In this document: in pieces, positions 31,356 to 39,839 of the stretch
How positions within the stretch are numbered: position 1 is the first letter of the stretch
How the letters are laid out: every line of letters starts with the position of its first letter
Assembly: GCF_024360925.2 (NCBI RefSeq)
Contig: NZ_CP113517.1
Span: 1-64,000, forward strand
Source: Methylomonas rapida
GTDB taxonomy: Bacteria; Pseudomonadota; Gammaproteobacteria; Methylococcales; Methylomonadaceae
Length of the DNA: 64,000 bases
Reading direction: 5' to 3'
The notes under the pieces: generated by a model
Seen by the model: only the letters and a program-made list of their open reading frames with translations
Database searches by the model: none
What the model was told of the DNA's origin: nothing
Made by a program: the position numbers and the translations under genes

Positions 31356-34300
31356 ATGAAACAGGGAAATAATTCAAAGCAATTGCTAGCTCAAAAGGCG
31401 TTAGAAAATCTCCGTATGCGGTTGCTGGATTTAACTGCGCGTAATCGTCTGATTAATTTCCGCCATACTAAGAGTGCTAGCCTGCGTATCATTGATGAAT
31501 TGCCAAATCAGCTGGTAGAAGCGCTGCTGGCAGAGACTGAAATGCGCTTCGAGGCAATTCCCGAGCCTACCGAAGAAGAGCTCATTAGGTCAGGTTATCT
31601 CAAGTTCGATGAAGAAACTCAACAGTTGGTGAAGTTGCGAAATGACCCTACCGCAGAGGAATGGGCCAAACATTTGGGTTTTGCAACGAGTTTCGAGGTG
31701 CCAGAGGTTTCTGCAGATGATGACTCTAGCAAACATTCGGATACTGGAATTCAGACACTGTTGTACCCCTTCGAGATGGAGGCGACATTAAAGAATCTTT
31801 TACAAGCAGCGGAGTCTGCGATTCAAGAAATGGGGGCGAATATCCTCTATCTGGCCTTCGGCTTTTTGGAGTGGTACGAAGCTAATAATTCGGAAAGTGT
31901 GCGTGCCGCTCCGCTTTTTTTGGTTCCTGTGAGGCTCCATAAAGGTCGATTGAATCCGGTTACTCGTGCTTACGAGTACACGCTAAGTTATTCCGGTGAA
32001 GACATAATTCCCAATCTTTCTCTACGTGAAAAACTACGAGCTGATTTCGCTATGGCTCTGCCGGAGTTGGATGAAAATACAGTACCGGAGGATTACTTCA
32101 GCGAGGTCCGTGCGGTTATTAAGGATAAACAACCGCGCTGGCAGGTACGTCGTCAAATCACTTTGGCATTGCTCAATTTCAGCAAGTTGCTGATGTATCT
32201 CGATCTAGATCCAGCGCGCTGGCCAAAAGACGCCAATATTGTCGATCACCCAGTGGTTTCGCGTTTTCTATCAGGTTTTGGAGAGGAAACGAATGTTCCA
32301 GACCAGTCTGCAGGTGATCTTGGCTTTGGCGAAGAATACATCATCGATGATATGGATACGGTGCACGCCAACTATCCTTTGATCGATGATGCTGACAGTT
32401 CCCAGCATAGTGCTCTTATTGATGCTGTCGATGGTAAGAACTTGGTCATTGAGGGACCACCTGGAACGGGTAAATCGCAGACAATTACCAATCTGATTGC
32501 CGCAGCCATGGCGCAAAGAAAAAAAGTGCTGTTCGTTGCGGAAAAACTTGCTGCGCTTGAAGTGGTGCGTAGTCGGCTGGATAAGGCTGGGTTAGGTGAG
32601 TTCTGCCTAGAACTTCACAGCCATAAGTCGCAAAAGCTCAAAGTACTCGATGAAGTTAATGAGCGCTTAAAAAAACATGGGTGCTATCGAAAGCCTAAGG
32701 ACATTGAGGTTGATATAGCGCGCTACGAAGAAATTAAGACGACGCTTAAAAACCACGCGGAAAAAATCAACCGGCCCTGGAAGAAGACGGGTAAAACGCG
32801 GCATGAAGTTTTCATGGCGGCAACGCGATATCGCAATTTGATTGGAATCAACCCCGAATCGCTTCATCCTGATGGTTATGACGGCAATAACTATGATTCA
32901 GCTGCGCAACGCCGTAATGAGGATCAGGTCGAGCTTTATCGCAAAGTCTACCAAGCTGTAGCAAGTCAGTTGGATGGCGATGCTGCGCTTCAGGATCACG
33001 CATGGTATGGAGTGCGTAATGGCGACTTGCAAATTTTCGACTTGGACAGAGTGAAGAAATCTCTGGCGGCATGGCAGGAGTCACTGCATCAATTGCGTTC
33101 GCAACGAGAGACTTTTGCCGATACCCTTGGTTGTGATGAGTCTACCGTGTCTGAAACGCTGACTGAAGCGCAAACTTTTCTCGAAGAATTGGAAAGTATC
33201 CCAAAATTGAACGGTGATGAAATTTTAGAGGCAATCCCCGTTCTTCGGGGTGATGTTTTGGAGAAGACACAACGCTATCTAAAGTTGTTTGAGGATATTC
33301 AAGAGCAGTACACTTTAATAGCTAAGAAAACGGGGTCAGAAATACTGCAGGATCTATCAATCGCGGATCAGCTGAGTTCCGGTAGTGAGCAGTTGAAAAA
33401 ACTGGTTGGGGACGATGTCACACTCGGTGGTTTGGCTGAGGCGATTAGAAGTTTGAGCGGAATCAAGCATCAGTTGGATCAGCTTGATGAGCCATTTAAA
33501 GGTGTGGTATCTGCCTTGGGAGATGCTGGCTCCAGGCACTTTGCAGTCAGCGAGTCCGGCTTGATTGAGTTCAAAATGGTTATTGAACTGATCGTCAGCC
33601 TCAATCCCTCATATTGGAAGCACCGTGATGAGCTTTTTGATAACGAAGAGCTGGATGAATTACTGCCGCAGTTAAGGACCGAGCTTGAAGAGTTACGGGA
33701 GATTTATAACGCTGTTTATGGTGTGTTTTATTTGGAACGGATTCCGGACGAAAATGAAATCCGCCGATTAGCGAATGTGCTTGCTTCGGGTGGAGTGTTT
33801 CGTTGGTTCAGAAGTGGCTGGCGTGCTGCACGGAAACAGTTGCTGAGTTACGCGGCAAATGCCCAAGTAAAGTATACCCGCATGGTGCCATTACTTAGTG
33901 ACTTGGAGGCTTTGGCTGGAAAACGTCGAAAGCTTGATTCCAATACGCGCTACAACGAGGCGCTTGGCGAGCACTTACAAGGGCTGGATACAGACCTTGA
34001 TGCGTTGGAGGAACTAAGAGCTTGGTATAAACGCGTTCGCCAACAGTATGGTATCGGTTTTGGGCAGAAAGTGTCGCTAGGTAATGCTATCTTGGAGTTA
34101 TCGCCAAACATTGCTAAAGCGGTGCGTTCGTTAACTGAGCGCGGCCTCAAAAATCAACTGAACGATTTGCTCGATGAATTGGGCAGATTGAAAAAGGTGT
34201 TTTCCCCCGTCGCAATGTTGCAGAACGAGCAAACGTTGCTAACCGGTGATGAGGGTGCGATTTCGTGGTTATTGGTTGCAGGAAATAAAGCAATCCAGGA

Positions 34301-36827
34301 CTGTAGGCTCTTGGCTGGAGATGATTCACTCTCAATCTCAGGCCTAACAGATCTCATAGATCAGATTGGATTGTTAAAACGGCGTGTTGAAGCGTGGCAA
34401 AAAGCGGATTTTGACAAAAAACTATTCCGAGAGAGGCTTGGCCTAAAGGTAGGAATTGGTGCTGACAATACCATTGGCATCTACATGTTGCGCAATACGC
34501 TCCAACTCGCACAACGAATAGACGGACAGCTACGAAATCAAGCGCTAGTTAGCCACATCTATAGTAATCCTAATGACGCGACTTTCTCGTTCTTGGCTTC
34601 ACAGGCAGAACAATTGCGTGCCATTCTCCTCTCAGAGCAAGCGTCTTTTGAGGACTTTGGTACCTTGGTTCAGCTGGATCGTGAAGATTGGCTTTTATAT
34701 TCCGGTGATCATTTAGATGATTTAGTCGAACGAAATCAGTTGGCACTGGATAACAGCGAGATGCTGCAAAATTGGCTTGATTATGTAAGGGTTCGAGATC
34801 AGCTTGAAAAATTAGGGCTTGGTAAGCTCGCAGTTGCAGTAGAGAGCTTCGAGTTCGACATCGAAAAATTTGAAGATGCTTATCAAGCCGGCGTATTCGA
34901 TATGTTAGCGCGAGAGATACTTCGCGAAGAATCTGATCTTGGCCGATTCTCTGGTCATTCTCAGGAGGCCTTACAGGAAAAGTTCAGAGAGTACGATAAC
35001 AAGCTAAAGCAGCTTCAAGCTGAGCAGATCGCATGGAAGATCGATCAGGCCCAAATCCCCTCAGGAAATATGGCAGCTCGTGTAAGCGAACGTACGGAGA
35101 GGGTTCTTCTTGAACATGAATGCGGTAAGCAAACAAGGCATTTACCAATCAGGCAGTTGCTGCAAAGGGCGGGTGGAGCATTGGTGGCGTTGAAGCCATG
35201 CTTCATGATGGGGCCGATGTCTGTTGCTCAATACCTTGCGCCGGGGAAAATAGCTTTCGATCTTGTGGTTATGGATGAAGCTTCCCAGATTAAGCCGCAG
35301 GATGCACTTGGAGCCGTTGCGAGAGGAGGACAGCTGGTGGTAGTTGGCGATCCAAAACAGCTTCCTCCGACCAGCTTCTTTGATCGCATAATCGAAGACG
35401 ACGAGGATGACCCAACCGGTATTGAAGAGTCGGAAAGCATTCTCGACGCAACGTTGCCGATGTTTCCCGCGCGTCGATTACGCTGGCATTATCGCTCACA
35501 GCATGAAAGCTTGATTGCGTTCTCTAATCACTCGTTCTACGAGAGCAATCTGATTCTCTTCCCCTCGCCGCATAAGCAGACTGAAAACTACGGAATTCAA
35601 TATTTCCGTGTACCACGTGGTTGTTTCGTGAATCGGCGAAACATGGAAGAAGCAAAGGTCATTTCCGAGGCGGTAAGGGAGCATTTCAGACATCGCCCAG
35701 AAGAAACCCTGGGCGTCGTTGCTATGAGCGCCGAACAGCGTCTGCAGATAGAGCGTGCAATTGAGACATTGGCGAAAGACGATCCTGGATTCCTTGCATG
35801 TTTGGAGAAGGATGCAACTCGGCGCGAATCGCTGTTTATTAAGAATTTAGAAAATGTTCAGGGTGATGAACGTGACGTAATTTTCATTTCGATGACCTAT
35901 GGTCCACAGGAACCGGGCGGCAATGTGTATCAGCGATTTGGTCCAATAAACTCTGACGTAGGTTGGCGACGCTTGAATGTACTGTTTACCCGCTCGAAGA
36001 AAAGGATGCATATCTTCAGTTCGATGGGCTCAGACGATATCGTGGTTGGAGCAAACAGTAAACGCGGAGTCAAGGCCTTACGTGACTTCCTAAGCTACTG
36101 CGAAACTGGCATTCTTCATAAAACTGAGAGAGATACAGGAAGAGAGCCCGATAGCGATTTTGAGATTGCCGTGATGACTGCGCTCAGTGAAGAAGGCTTT
36201 GAATGTGTTCCTCAGGTAGGGGTTGCGGGATTTTTCATTGATGTAGCGGTAATCGATCCAGGAAATCCAGGTCGTTACCTGATGGGCATTGAGTGTGATG
36301 GGGCTACTTATCACTCTGCTAAGTCGGCACGTGACAGAGATCGTTTACGCCAAACGATCTTGGAACGCCTAGGGTGGAGAATTCGGAGAATTTGGTCAAC
36401 TGATTGGTTCAAAAACCCGCAAGGTGAGTTATCGCCTATTATTCGCCAGCTGCATGAATTGAAGTCGCCTGTTCTGCAGAGTGCATCGGAGTTTGAGTCT
36501 GAGGTTGACGAGATTGCACAGATTATCGATGAGGTCGATGCCAAAGAAGCCCAGGTTGATCAAATTGCTTTTGAGGAGATGAGTCTCAAAGACAAATTGA
36601 TTCGGTTTGATCGCGAGGTGATTCGAAAAGAATTTCCGGAAATTCCTGAAAATAAACGTCTGTTGCGCCCAGCGATGCTCGAAGCACTGTTGGAATATAC
36701 ACCGACTAGCAAGGTGGAGTTTCTCGAGGCGGTCCCTTCTTATATCCGAAAGGCCACAGAACCAGCCGAGGGCAAATATCTGGAACAGATTTTCGACATC
36801 ATAAATATGTCTTTGGAAAAATCGTGA
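31356..36827 (+). CDS. Giant SF1 helicase with C-terminal Vsr-like nuclease (DUF4011/DUF3320 type)
   Basis: About 1,823 aa. The N terminus has the DUF4011 motif (RLLDLTARNRLINFRHTK). Helicase motif I IEGPPGTGKSQTITNLIAAA lies near residue 367; motif II VVMDEASQI and VVGDPKQLPPTSFFD near 1305-1335; motif VI-like RRLNVLFTRSKKRM near 1540. Between motifs I and II is an ~850-residue helical insert. The C terminus has a restriction-fold nuclease of the Vsr/MTES_1575 type: MGIECDGATYHSAKSARDRD, then LGWRIRRIWSTDWF, followed by a DUF3320-like tail. Start: ATG at 31356 with TAGAG upstream; TTG and GTG codons just before are less likely. Proteins like this are common single-gene or regulator-paired defence systems. 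With the WYL gene it forms a likely two-gene module. Confidence 0.85.
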   Translation: MKQGNNSKQLLAQKALENLRMRLLDLTARNRLINFRHTKSASLRIIDELPNQLVEALLAETEMRFEAIPEPTEEELIRSGYLKFDEETQQLVKLRNDPTAEEWAKHLGFATSFEVPEVSADDDSSKHSDTGIQTLLYPFEMEATLKNLLQAAESAIQEMGANILYLAFGFLEWYEANNSESVRAAPLFLVPVRLHKGRLNPVTRAYEYTLSYSGEDIIPNLSLREKLRADFAMALPELDENTVPEDYFSEVRAVIKDKQPRWQVRRQITLALLNFSKLLMYLDLDPARWPKDANIVDHPVVSRFLSGFGEETNVPDQSAGDLGFGEEYIIDDMDTVHANYPLIDDADSSQHSALIDAVDGKNLVIEGPPGTGKSQTITNLIAAAMAQRKKVLFVAEKLAALEVVRSRLDKAGLGEFCLELHSHKSQKLKVLDEVNERLKKHGCYRKPKDIEVDIARYEEIKTTLKNHAEKINRPWKKTGKTRHEVFMAATRYRNLIGINPESLHPDGYDGNNYDSAAQRRNEDQVELYRKVYQAVASQLDGDAALQDHAWYGVRNGDLQIFDLDRVKKSLAAWQESLHQLRSQRETFADTLGCDESTVSETLTEAQTFLEELESIPKLNGDEILEAIPVLRGDVLEKTQRYLKLFEDIQEQYTLIAKKTGSEILQDLSIADQLSSGSEQLKKLVGDDVTLGGLAEAIRSLSGIKHQLDQLDEPFKGVVSALGDAGSRHFAVSESGLIEFKMVIELIVSLNPSYWKHRDELFDNEELDELLPQLRTELEELREIYNAVYGVFYLERIPDENEIRRLANVLASGGVFRWFRSGWRAARKQLLSYAANAQVKYTRMVPLLSDLEALAGKRRKLDSNTRYNEALGEHLQGLDTDLDALEELRAWYKRVRQQYGIGFGQKVSLGNAILELSPNIAKAVRSLTERGLKNQLNDLLDELGRLKKVFSPVAMLQNEQTLLTGDEGAISWLLVAGNKAIQDCRLLAGDDSLSISGLTDLIDQIGLLKRRVEAWQKADFDKKLFRERLGLKVGIGADNTIGIYMLRNTLQLAQRIDGQLRNQALVSHIYSNPNDATFSFLASQAEQLRAILLSEQASFEDFGTLVQLDREDWLLYSGDHLDDLVERNQLALDNSEMLQNWLDYVRVRDQLEKLGLGKLAVAVESFEFDIEKFEDAYQAGVFDMLAREILREESDLGRFSGHSQEALQEKFREYDNKLKQLQAEQIAWKIDQAQIPSGNMAARVSERTERVLLEHECGKQTRHLPIRQLLQRAGGALVALKPCFMMGPMSVAQYLAPGKIAFDLVVMDEASQIKPQDALGAVARGGQLVVVGDPKQLPPTSFFDRIIEDDEDDPTGIEESESILDATLPMFPARRLRWHYRSQHESLIAFSNHSFYESNLILFPSPHKQTENYGIQYFRVPRGCFVNRRNMEEAKVISEAVREHFRHRPEETLGVVAMSAEQRLQIERAIETLAKDDPGFLACLEKDATRRESLFIKNLENVQGDERDVIFISMTYGPQEPGGNVYQRFGPINSDVGWRRLNVLFTRSKKRMHIFSSMGSDDIVVGANSKRGVKALRDFLSYCETGILHKTERDTGREPDSDFEIAVMTALSEEGFECVPQVGVAGFFIDVAVIDPGNPGRYLMGIECDGATYHSAKSARDRDRLRQTILERLGWRIRRIWSTDWFKNPQGELSPIIRQLHELKSPVLQSASEFESEVDEIAQIIDEVDAKEAQVDQIAFEEMSLKDKLIRFDREVIRKEFPEIPENKRLLRPAMLEALLEYTPTSKVEFLEAVPSYIRKATEPAEGKYLEQIFDIINMSLEKS

Positions 36828-36979
36828 TTGATCAAAAAGAATACCTGGCAATGAGAAAGGCGGGTCAACAAGTCCGTCCGAGCTATTTTTTGGAGGGCTT
36901 AGAGGTTATTCATCAATAAGTTCGTATTATTTTGAGTGCTGAAACGAGAACTTCTCCTTGTGCTAGTTGTCAACCAAGT

Positions 36980-37006
36980 TGTAAACTGACAACTAAAGTG
37001 TAAACT
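36980..37006. promoter_or_regulatory. Direct repeat TGTAAACT x2, possible operator
   Basis: TGTAAACT at 36980-36987 and 36999-37006, 19 bp apart (about two helical turns), in the 224-bp gap before the three-gene cassette. A TATAAT follows at 37032-37037. The cassette encodes its own helix-turn-helix protein, so these could be its operator sites. Confidence 0.4.
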
Positions 37007-37051
37007 TGGTTCGTCCGTGTACAACTATTACTATAATTTAGGAGAGATGCC

Positions 37052-37855
37052 ATGAGCGAGAAGATGTCCAATGCGCCTGTCTATTATGCATTAGCTCAAG
37101 TGCAATTCAATCCTGTGGCCGCCATGGCAAAGTATGTCGACGAATTGCAGGATATTCTTCGTCGTGAAGGCTACACGCTTTATGAGCCTCAAGAAATCAG
37201 GCAACTTCAGTTTATTGCTGCAGCAGGAGAAGCTCCAGCAGAGCCAAAATTAACGCAGATAAATACTTGGTTAATCACTAAAGCCGATAGAAGCTCTGGA
37301 TTCATTCTTGGGCCATCATCTTTGACATATCACACTACCCATTACGAAACGAGCGAAGAGTTTCTTCCCGAATTATTACATGGTTTAAAAGCTGTTCATA
37401 AGGTGGTTGGTCTTGATCACTTGAGCAGGTTGGGAGTACGTTATCTTGATGCAGTAATACCTACGGAAGGTGAGACAGTGGAACTATATTTAGCGAGCGG
37501 ACTTCGCGGTGTGGAGTTCGGGGCGACCCAGCGATATGCGCTAAGTGAATCTGTTTTTGAAACAGAGAGCGGGCCACTGCTGTCTCAAGGCACTTTGGTA
37601 GCCAGAGTTCATCGTGCGACGTCTCAGTTAGGCTACCCACCTGATTTGATTCCGAACGGCTTAGTACCTATGACACGTTTTGAAAGCAAAAGAGTGGTAT
37701 CACACGCAATAATAGATACAGACCATTTTGTCGAAGGCAGAATGCCGCTAGATTTTGAGCAAATTCACGCTCAATTTGTGAGCTTACATAAAATTATAAA
37801 ACTCGCTTTCGAAGCCACGACTACTGATCACGCCAGAAAAGTTGTTTGGGCTTAA
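37052..37855 (+). CDS. TIGR04255-family protein (first gene of unassigned cassette)
   Basis: 267 aa. Matches the general look of the sporadically distributed TIGR04255 family: an N-terminal ALAQVQFNPVAAM, a central GLDHLSRLGVRYLDAVIP, and a C-terminal region with LHKIIKLAFEATTT. The biochemical role of this family is unknown. SD AGGAGAG is 6 nt before the ATG. It is followed at 18 bp by a helix-turn-helix gene and then by a third unknown gene, all on the plus strand and immediately inside the transposon right end. Confidence 0.65.
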   Translation: MSEKMSNAPVYYALAQVQFNPVAAMAKYVDELQDILRREGYTLYEPQEIRQLQFIAAAGEAPAEPKLTQINTWLITKADRSSGFILGPSSLTYHTTHYETSEEFLPELLHGLKAVHKVVGLDHLSRLGVRYLDAVIPTEGETVELYLASGLRGVEFGATQRYALSESVFETESGPLLSQGTLVARVHRATSQLGYPPDLIPNGLVPMTRFESKRVVSHAIIDTDHFVEGRMPLDFEQIHAQFVSLHKIIKLAFEATTTDHARKVVWA

Positions 37856-37873
37856 TATTTTTTGGAGCTACCC

Positions 37874-38512
37874 ATGTATACAACACAGACAGGGACACAA
37901 CCACTCCAACCATCCAATCATACCAAGACCGCTTTTTTTGTCATAAGTACTCTTCTGGTTGGTACAGGTACCGCTTATTCGATGGATAGAACGGAAGAAT
38001 GGCGTCACCACATTCAGCCTCGTGTGGCATTTGTTGTCGATAAGGTACCAGAGTCTACAGACCTTCCGGCGACGCCTGATGTCCGAACTGCAGTGGAACA
38101 CATCGATAATATTCGTTCGGTACTTAATCCTTCCGTCGCAGACCTTGCTAACTTGTTCGACATATCTCGACAAGCTATTTATAAATGGCTTTCTGGAGAC
38201 TCCATCCCAGAGCCAGAAAAACTAGATCGCATCGTAAAGCTGAGTCAAATCGCCGATGATTTCAATGCAGAAAAAATCTCGCGCGCGGGTTCTCTACTTA
38301 AGATGAAAACTTTTAATGGAAGATCATTAATGGATCTACTAAAAGCGGGGGAAGATTGCACTATGCAAGTTACTGCCCTGATTAAAGAGGCTAAGGCAAT
38401 GGAAGTATCCTATCAGCGGTCTGGCTTAGCAAATTCGAAAGCCAAGCTGACTAGTGATTGGCAATCTTATCTATCTATTCCTGGTTCATCCGAGCAAGAT
38501 AGCCAGGGATAA
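37874..38512 (+). CDS. Helix-turn-helix protein with N-terminal hydrophobic segment (second gene of cassette)
   Basis: 212 aa from the ATG at 37874 (TTGGAG lies 6 nt upstream; an in-frame TTG 12 nt earlier is unlikely). A hydrophobic stretch TAFFVISTLLVGTGTAYS (about residues 19-36) could be a membrane helix or signal-like segment. A helix-turn-helix follows at about 90-125: PSVADLANLFDISRQAIYKW, then LSGDSIPEPEKLDRI. A DNA-binding domain behind a membrane segment is unusual. It might regulate the cassette through the TGTAAACT repeats upstream. Function unknown. Confidence 0.65.
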   Translation: MYTTQTGTQPLQPSNHTKTAFFVISTLLVGTGTAYSMDRTEEWRHHIQPRVAFVVDKVPESTDLPATPDVRTAVEHIDNIRSVLNPSVADLANLFDISRQAIYKWLSGDSIPEPEKLDRIVKLSQIADDFNAEKISRAGSLLKMKTFNGRSLMDLLKAGEDCTMQVTALIKEAKAMEVSYQRSGLANSKAKLTSDWQSYLSIPGSSEQDSQG

Positions 38513-38516
38513 ATAA

Positions 38517-39365
38517 GTGATAGGTCGCGATACGGAATGGAGGCAAGGCTGCGTATTGATCGACGAGGATGCATACGCACTGGGTTTGGTTGAGTCACAG
38601 GCATCGGACAAACGTATAGTGGTTATTTCACATGATTGTGATTTACCAAATAATGCAGAGCCCAAGGTTGAAGTTATAGTTGGAGCCGTTATCCAAAAAG
38701 CCGACCCTATGTTTGCCCGAGCCCGAAATCCCCGTTGTCTTCACCTCAGATTTTCGAAACAGACAGGCGAGGAAATTTGCGTCGAACTTCGCCACTCTAA
38801 TCGTATTGATTTACCAAGGGCACAGTTTTCCGAATTAGGATGCCACGACAGAGACTTTATTCTGAACCCCGACGAAAAACGTGGGTTGAAACAATGGTTA
38901 GCGGCTCGATATGGGAGGCCGGCTTTTCCGAATGCATTTGAGAATCGATTGAGGAAGCTAGTCGGTAAAAAATCTGTTGAATATAACATTGCAAAGATCC
39001 TAGAGCCGGCGAGTACTCACTTGGTAGGGCTGTTCTTTGATTTGGGTGATGATCGAGTTAGTGAGTTATCTGAAGGTGAGCCCTATTTTTTATCAATTTC
39101 AGTAGTTTATGACGCTACAGAAGGTGGTCAAGTAGCTAGAGATTTCGCTGAAAAAGCAGCAATCGACTTAGAAGCTTCATTTTACCAAGCGTATGGAACT
39201 CCGGAAATCGCGAATGAGATTGCGTTGGAAAAATGTAATGCCGTAGCTGACACTTATTTGACTCTGGCGGACCTCCGTAAAGTTGACCAGTGGAGGCTTG
39301 AATACATTAGCCTCCGTGAAACTCCCGTAGGAGATTTCTTTGCTGTTGGAGAATCACCTTCTTAA
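38517..39365 (+). CDS. Unknown protein (third gene of cassette)
   Basis: 282 aa, family not recognised. GTG start at 38517, 4 bp after the previous stop, with AGGGAT about 7 nt upstream. The notable conserved-looking segment is RIVVISHDCDLPNNAEPKVE near residue 37, where a His-Asp-Cys-Asp run could be a metal or catalytic site; the protein continues with mixed alpha/beta sequence and no transmembrane segment. Tight spacing supports one operon with the two preceding genes. It ends about 80 bp before the transposase-binding repeats of the right end. Confidence 0.6.
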   Translation: MIGRDTEWRQGCVLIDEDAYALGLVESQASDKRIVVISHDCDLPNNAEPKVEVIVGAVIQKADPMFARARNPRCLHLRFSKQTGEEICVELRHSNRIDLPRAQFSELGCHDRDFILNPDEKRGLKQWLAARYGRPAFPNAFENRLRKLVGKKSVEYNIAKILEPASTHLVGLFFDLGDDRVSELSEGEPYFLSISVVYDATEGGQVARDFAEKAAIDLEASFYQAYGTPEIANEIALEKCNAVADTYLTLADLRKVDQWRLEYISLRETPVGDFFAVGESPS

Positions 39366-39445
39366 TTTTCACCGGATGCCTAATATTAGAAGACTGTGGC
39401 ATATTAAGTTCTGAGTAGGTACTCTTTGGTTTTCACCGCCGCGAA

Positions 39446-39580
39446 ATTTTTCATTATTAGTGGCACAAAATCCGGAATTTTTCATTAATTGTGTCAAAAG
39501 TGGCTGTCGTAAGTGACACAATTAATGAAAAATCGCTTTAAAACCAATGACTCTTTTTTCACTAATTGTGGCACCCAACA
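39446..39580. repeat. Right transposon end with four TnsB-binding-type repeats
   Basis: Copies of the ~20-bp end repeat: 39446-39465 (reverse), 39477-39496 (reverse), 39514-39533 (forward, TGACACAATTAATGAAAAAT) and the terminal copy ending in ACA at 39580 (reverse). The second and third are perfect 20-bp inverted copies of each other across a 17-bp spacer. One repeat thus points outward, against the usual same-direction array. Confidence 0.8.
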
Positions 39581-39587
39581 GGAGTAT
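39581..39587. repeat. Right 7-bp direct repeat (target duplication) of the Tn7-like element
   Basis: GGAGTAT directly after the terminal ACA; identical to 6217-6223 after the gyrB stop. Joining the flanks gives gyrB-TAG-C-GGAGTAT followed by the hairpin at 39588. Confidence 0.85.
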
Positions 39588-39620
39588 GCTGTCAGGCGTA
39601 GAATGACAGCTATTTCTTTA
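39588..39620 (+). terminator. Probable original gyrB terminator, displaced by the transposon
   Basis: GCTGTCA and TGACAGC form a perfect 7-bp stem with a 9-nt loop, followed by TATTTCTTT. In the uninterrupted chromosome this hairpin would begin 8 bp after the gyrB stop codon. It now lies 33 kb away, in front of hicB. The T-tract is imperfect, so the terminator call is moderate. Confidence 0.6.
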
Positions 39621-39632
39621 TCAGGAGATGAT

Positions 39633-39839
39633 ATGAACTTTCATATTGAATATGAACAAGAGGCTGATGGTCGCTGGTTAGCAGAGGTTCCCGAAATTCC
39701 AGGAGTGCTTACTTACGGAGTAACAGCGAACGAGGCAATGGCTAGAGCCGAAATATTGGCTCTTCGCGTGCTTGCTGAGCGCATTGAAACAGGGGAAAGC
39801 CATCCTATACCCATCCACATTGAACTCGTTGCTGCATGA
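39633..39839 (+). CDS. hicB: HicB-like antitoxin
   Basis: 68-aa partial-RNase-H-fold antitoxin: FHIEYEQEADGRWLAEVPEI then PGVLTYGVTANEAMARAEI is the classic HicB/COG1598 sequence. Start chosen at the ATG at 39633 because AGGAG lies 5 nt before it; an upstream frame reaching 39513 lies inside the transposon end and is not native. It overlaps hicA by 4 bp. It neutralises HicA and usually represses the pair. There is no separate C-terminal DNA-binding domain. Confidence 0.88.
   Translation: MNFHIEYEQEADGRWLAEVPEIPGVLTYGVTANEAMARAEILALRVLAERIETGESHPIPIHIELVAA

Larger units (their letters stand above)
6224..39580. mobile_element. 33.4-kb Tn7-like transposon attached to gyrB, carrying defence systems
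   Basis: The boundaries come from terminal inverted repeats: the left end and the reverse complement of the right end share TGTYGGRTGCCACAATTA and continue as KTGAAAA, with three mismatches over about 25 bp. Additional copies of the repeat lie inside each end, and GGAGTAT is duplicated on both flanks. Inside are tnsA, tnsB, tnsC and two tniQ genes (13459-20374), all reading away from gyrB. The tnsA-proximal end faces gyrB, as in Tn7 at glmS. Cargo: a SIR2-APAZ-Argonaute fusion split by an ISL3 element, two XRE regulators, a zinc-ribbon protein, a jetABCD Wadjet operon with jetD split by an IS1380 element, a WYL regulator, a helicase-nuclease and an unassigned three-gene cassette. The tns genes sit 7.2 kb from one end and 19.2 kb from the other, with cargo on both sides. 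Confidence 0.9.

Noticed and set aside
39513..39632. N-terminal extension of HicB reaching into the transposon end
   Set aside because: The first ~40 codons lie mostly in the terminal repeats and the displaced terminator; the ATG at 39633 has a good ribosome-binding site and matches the family start.
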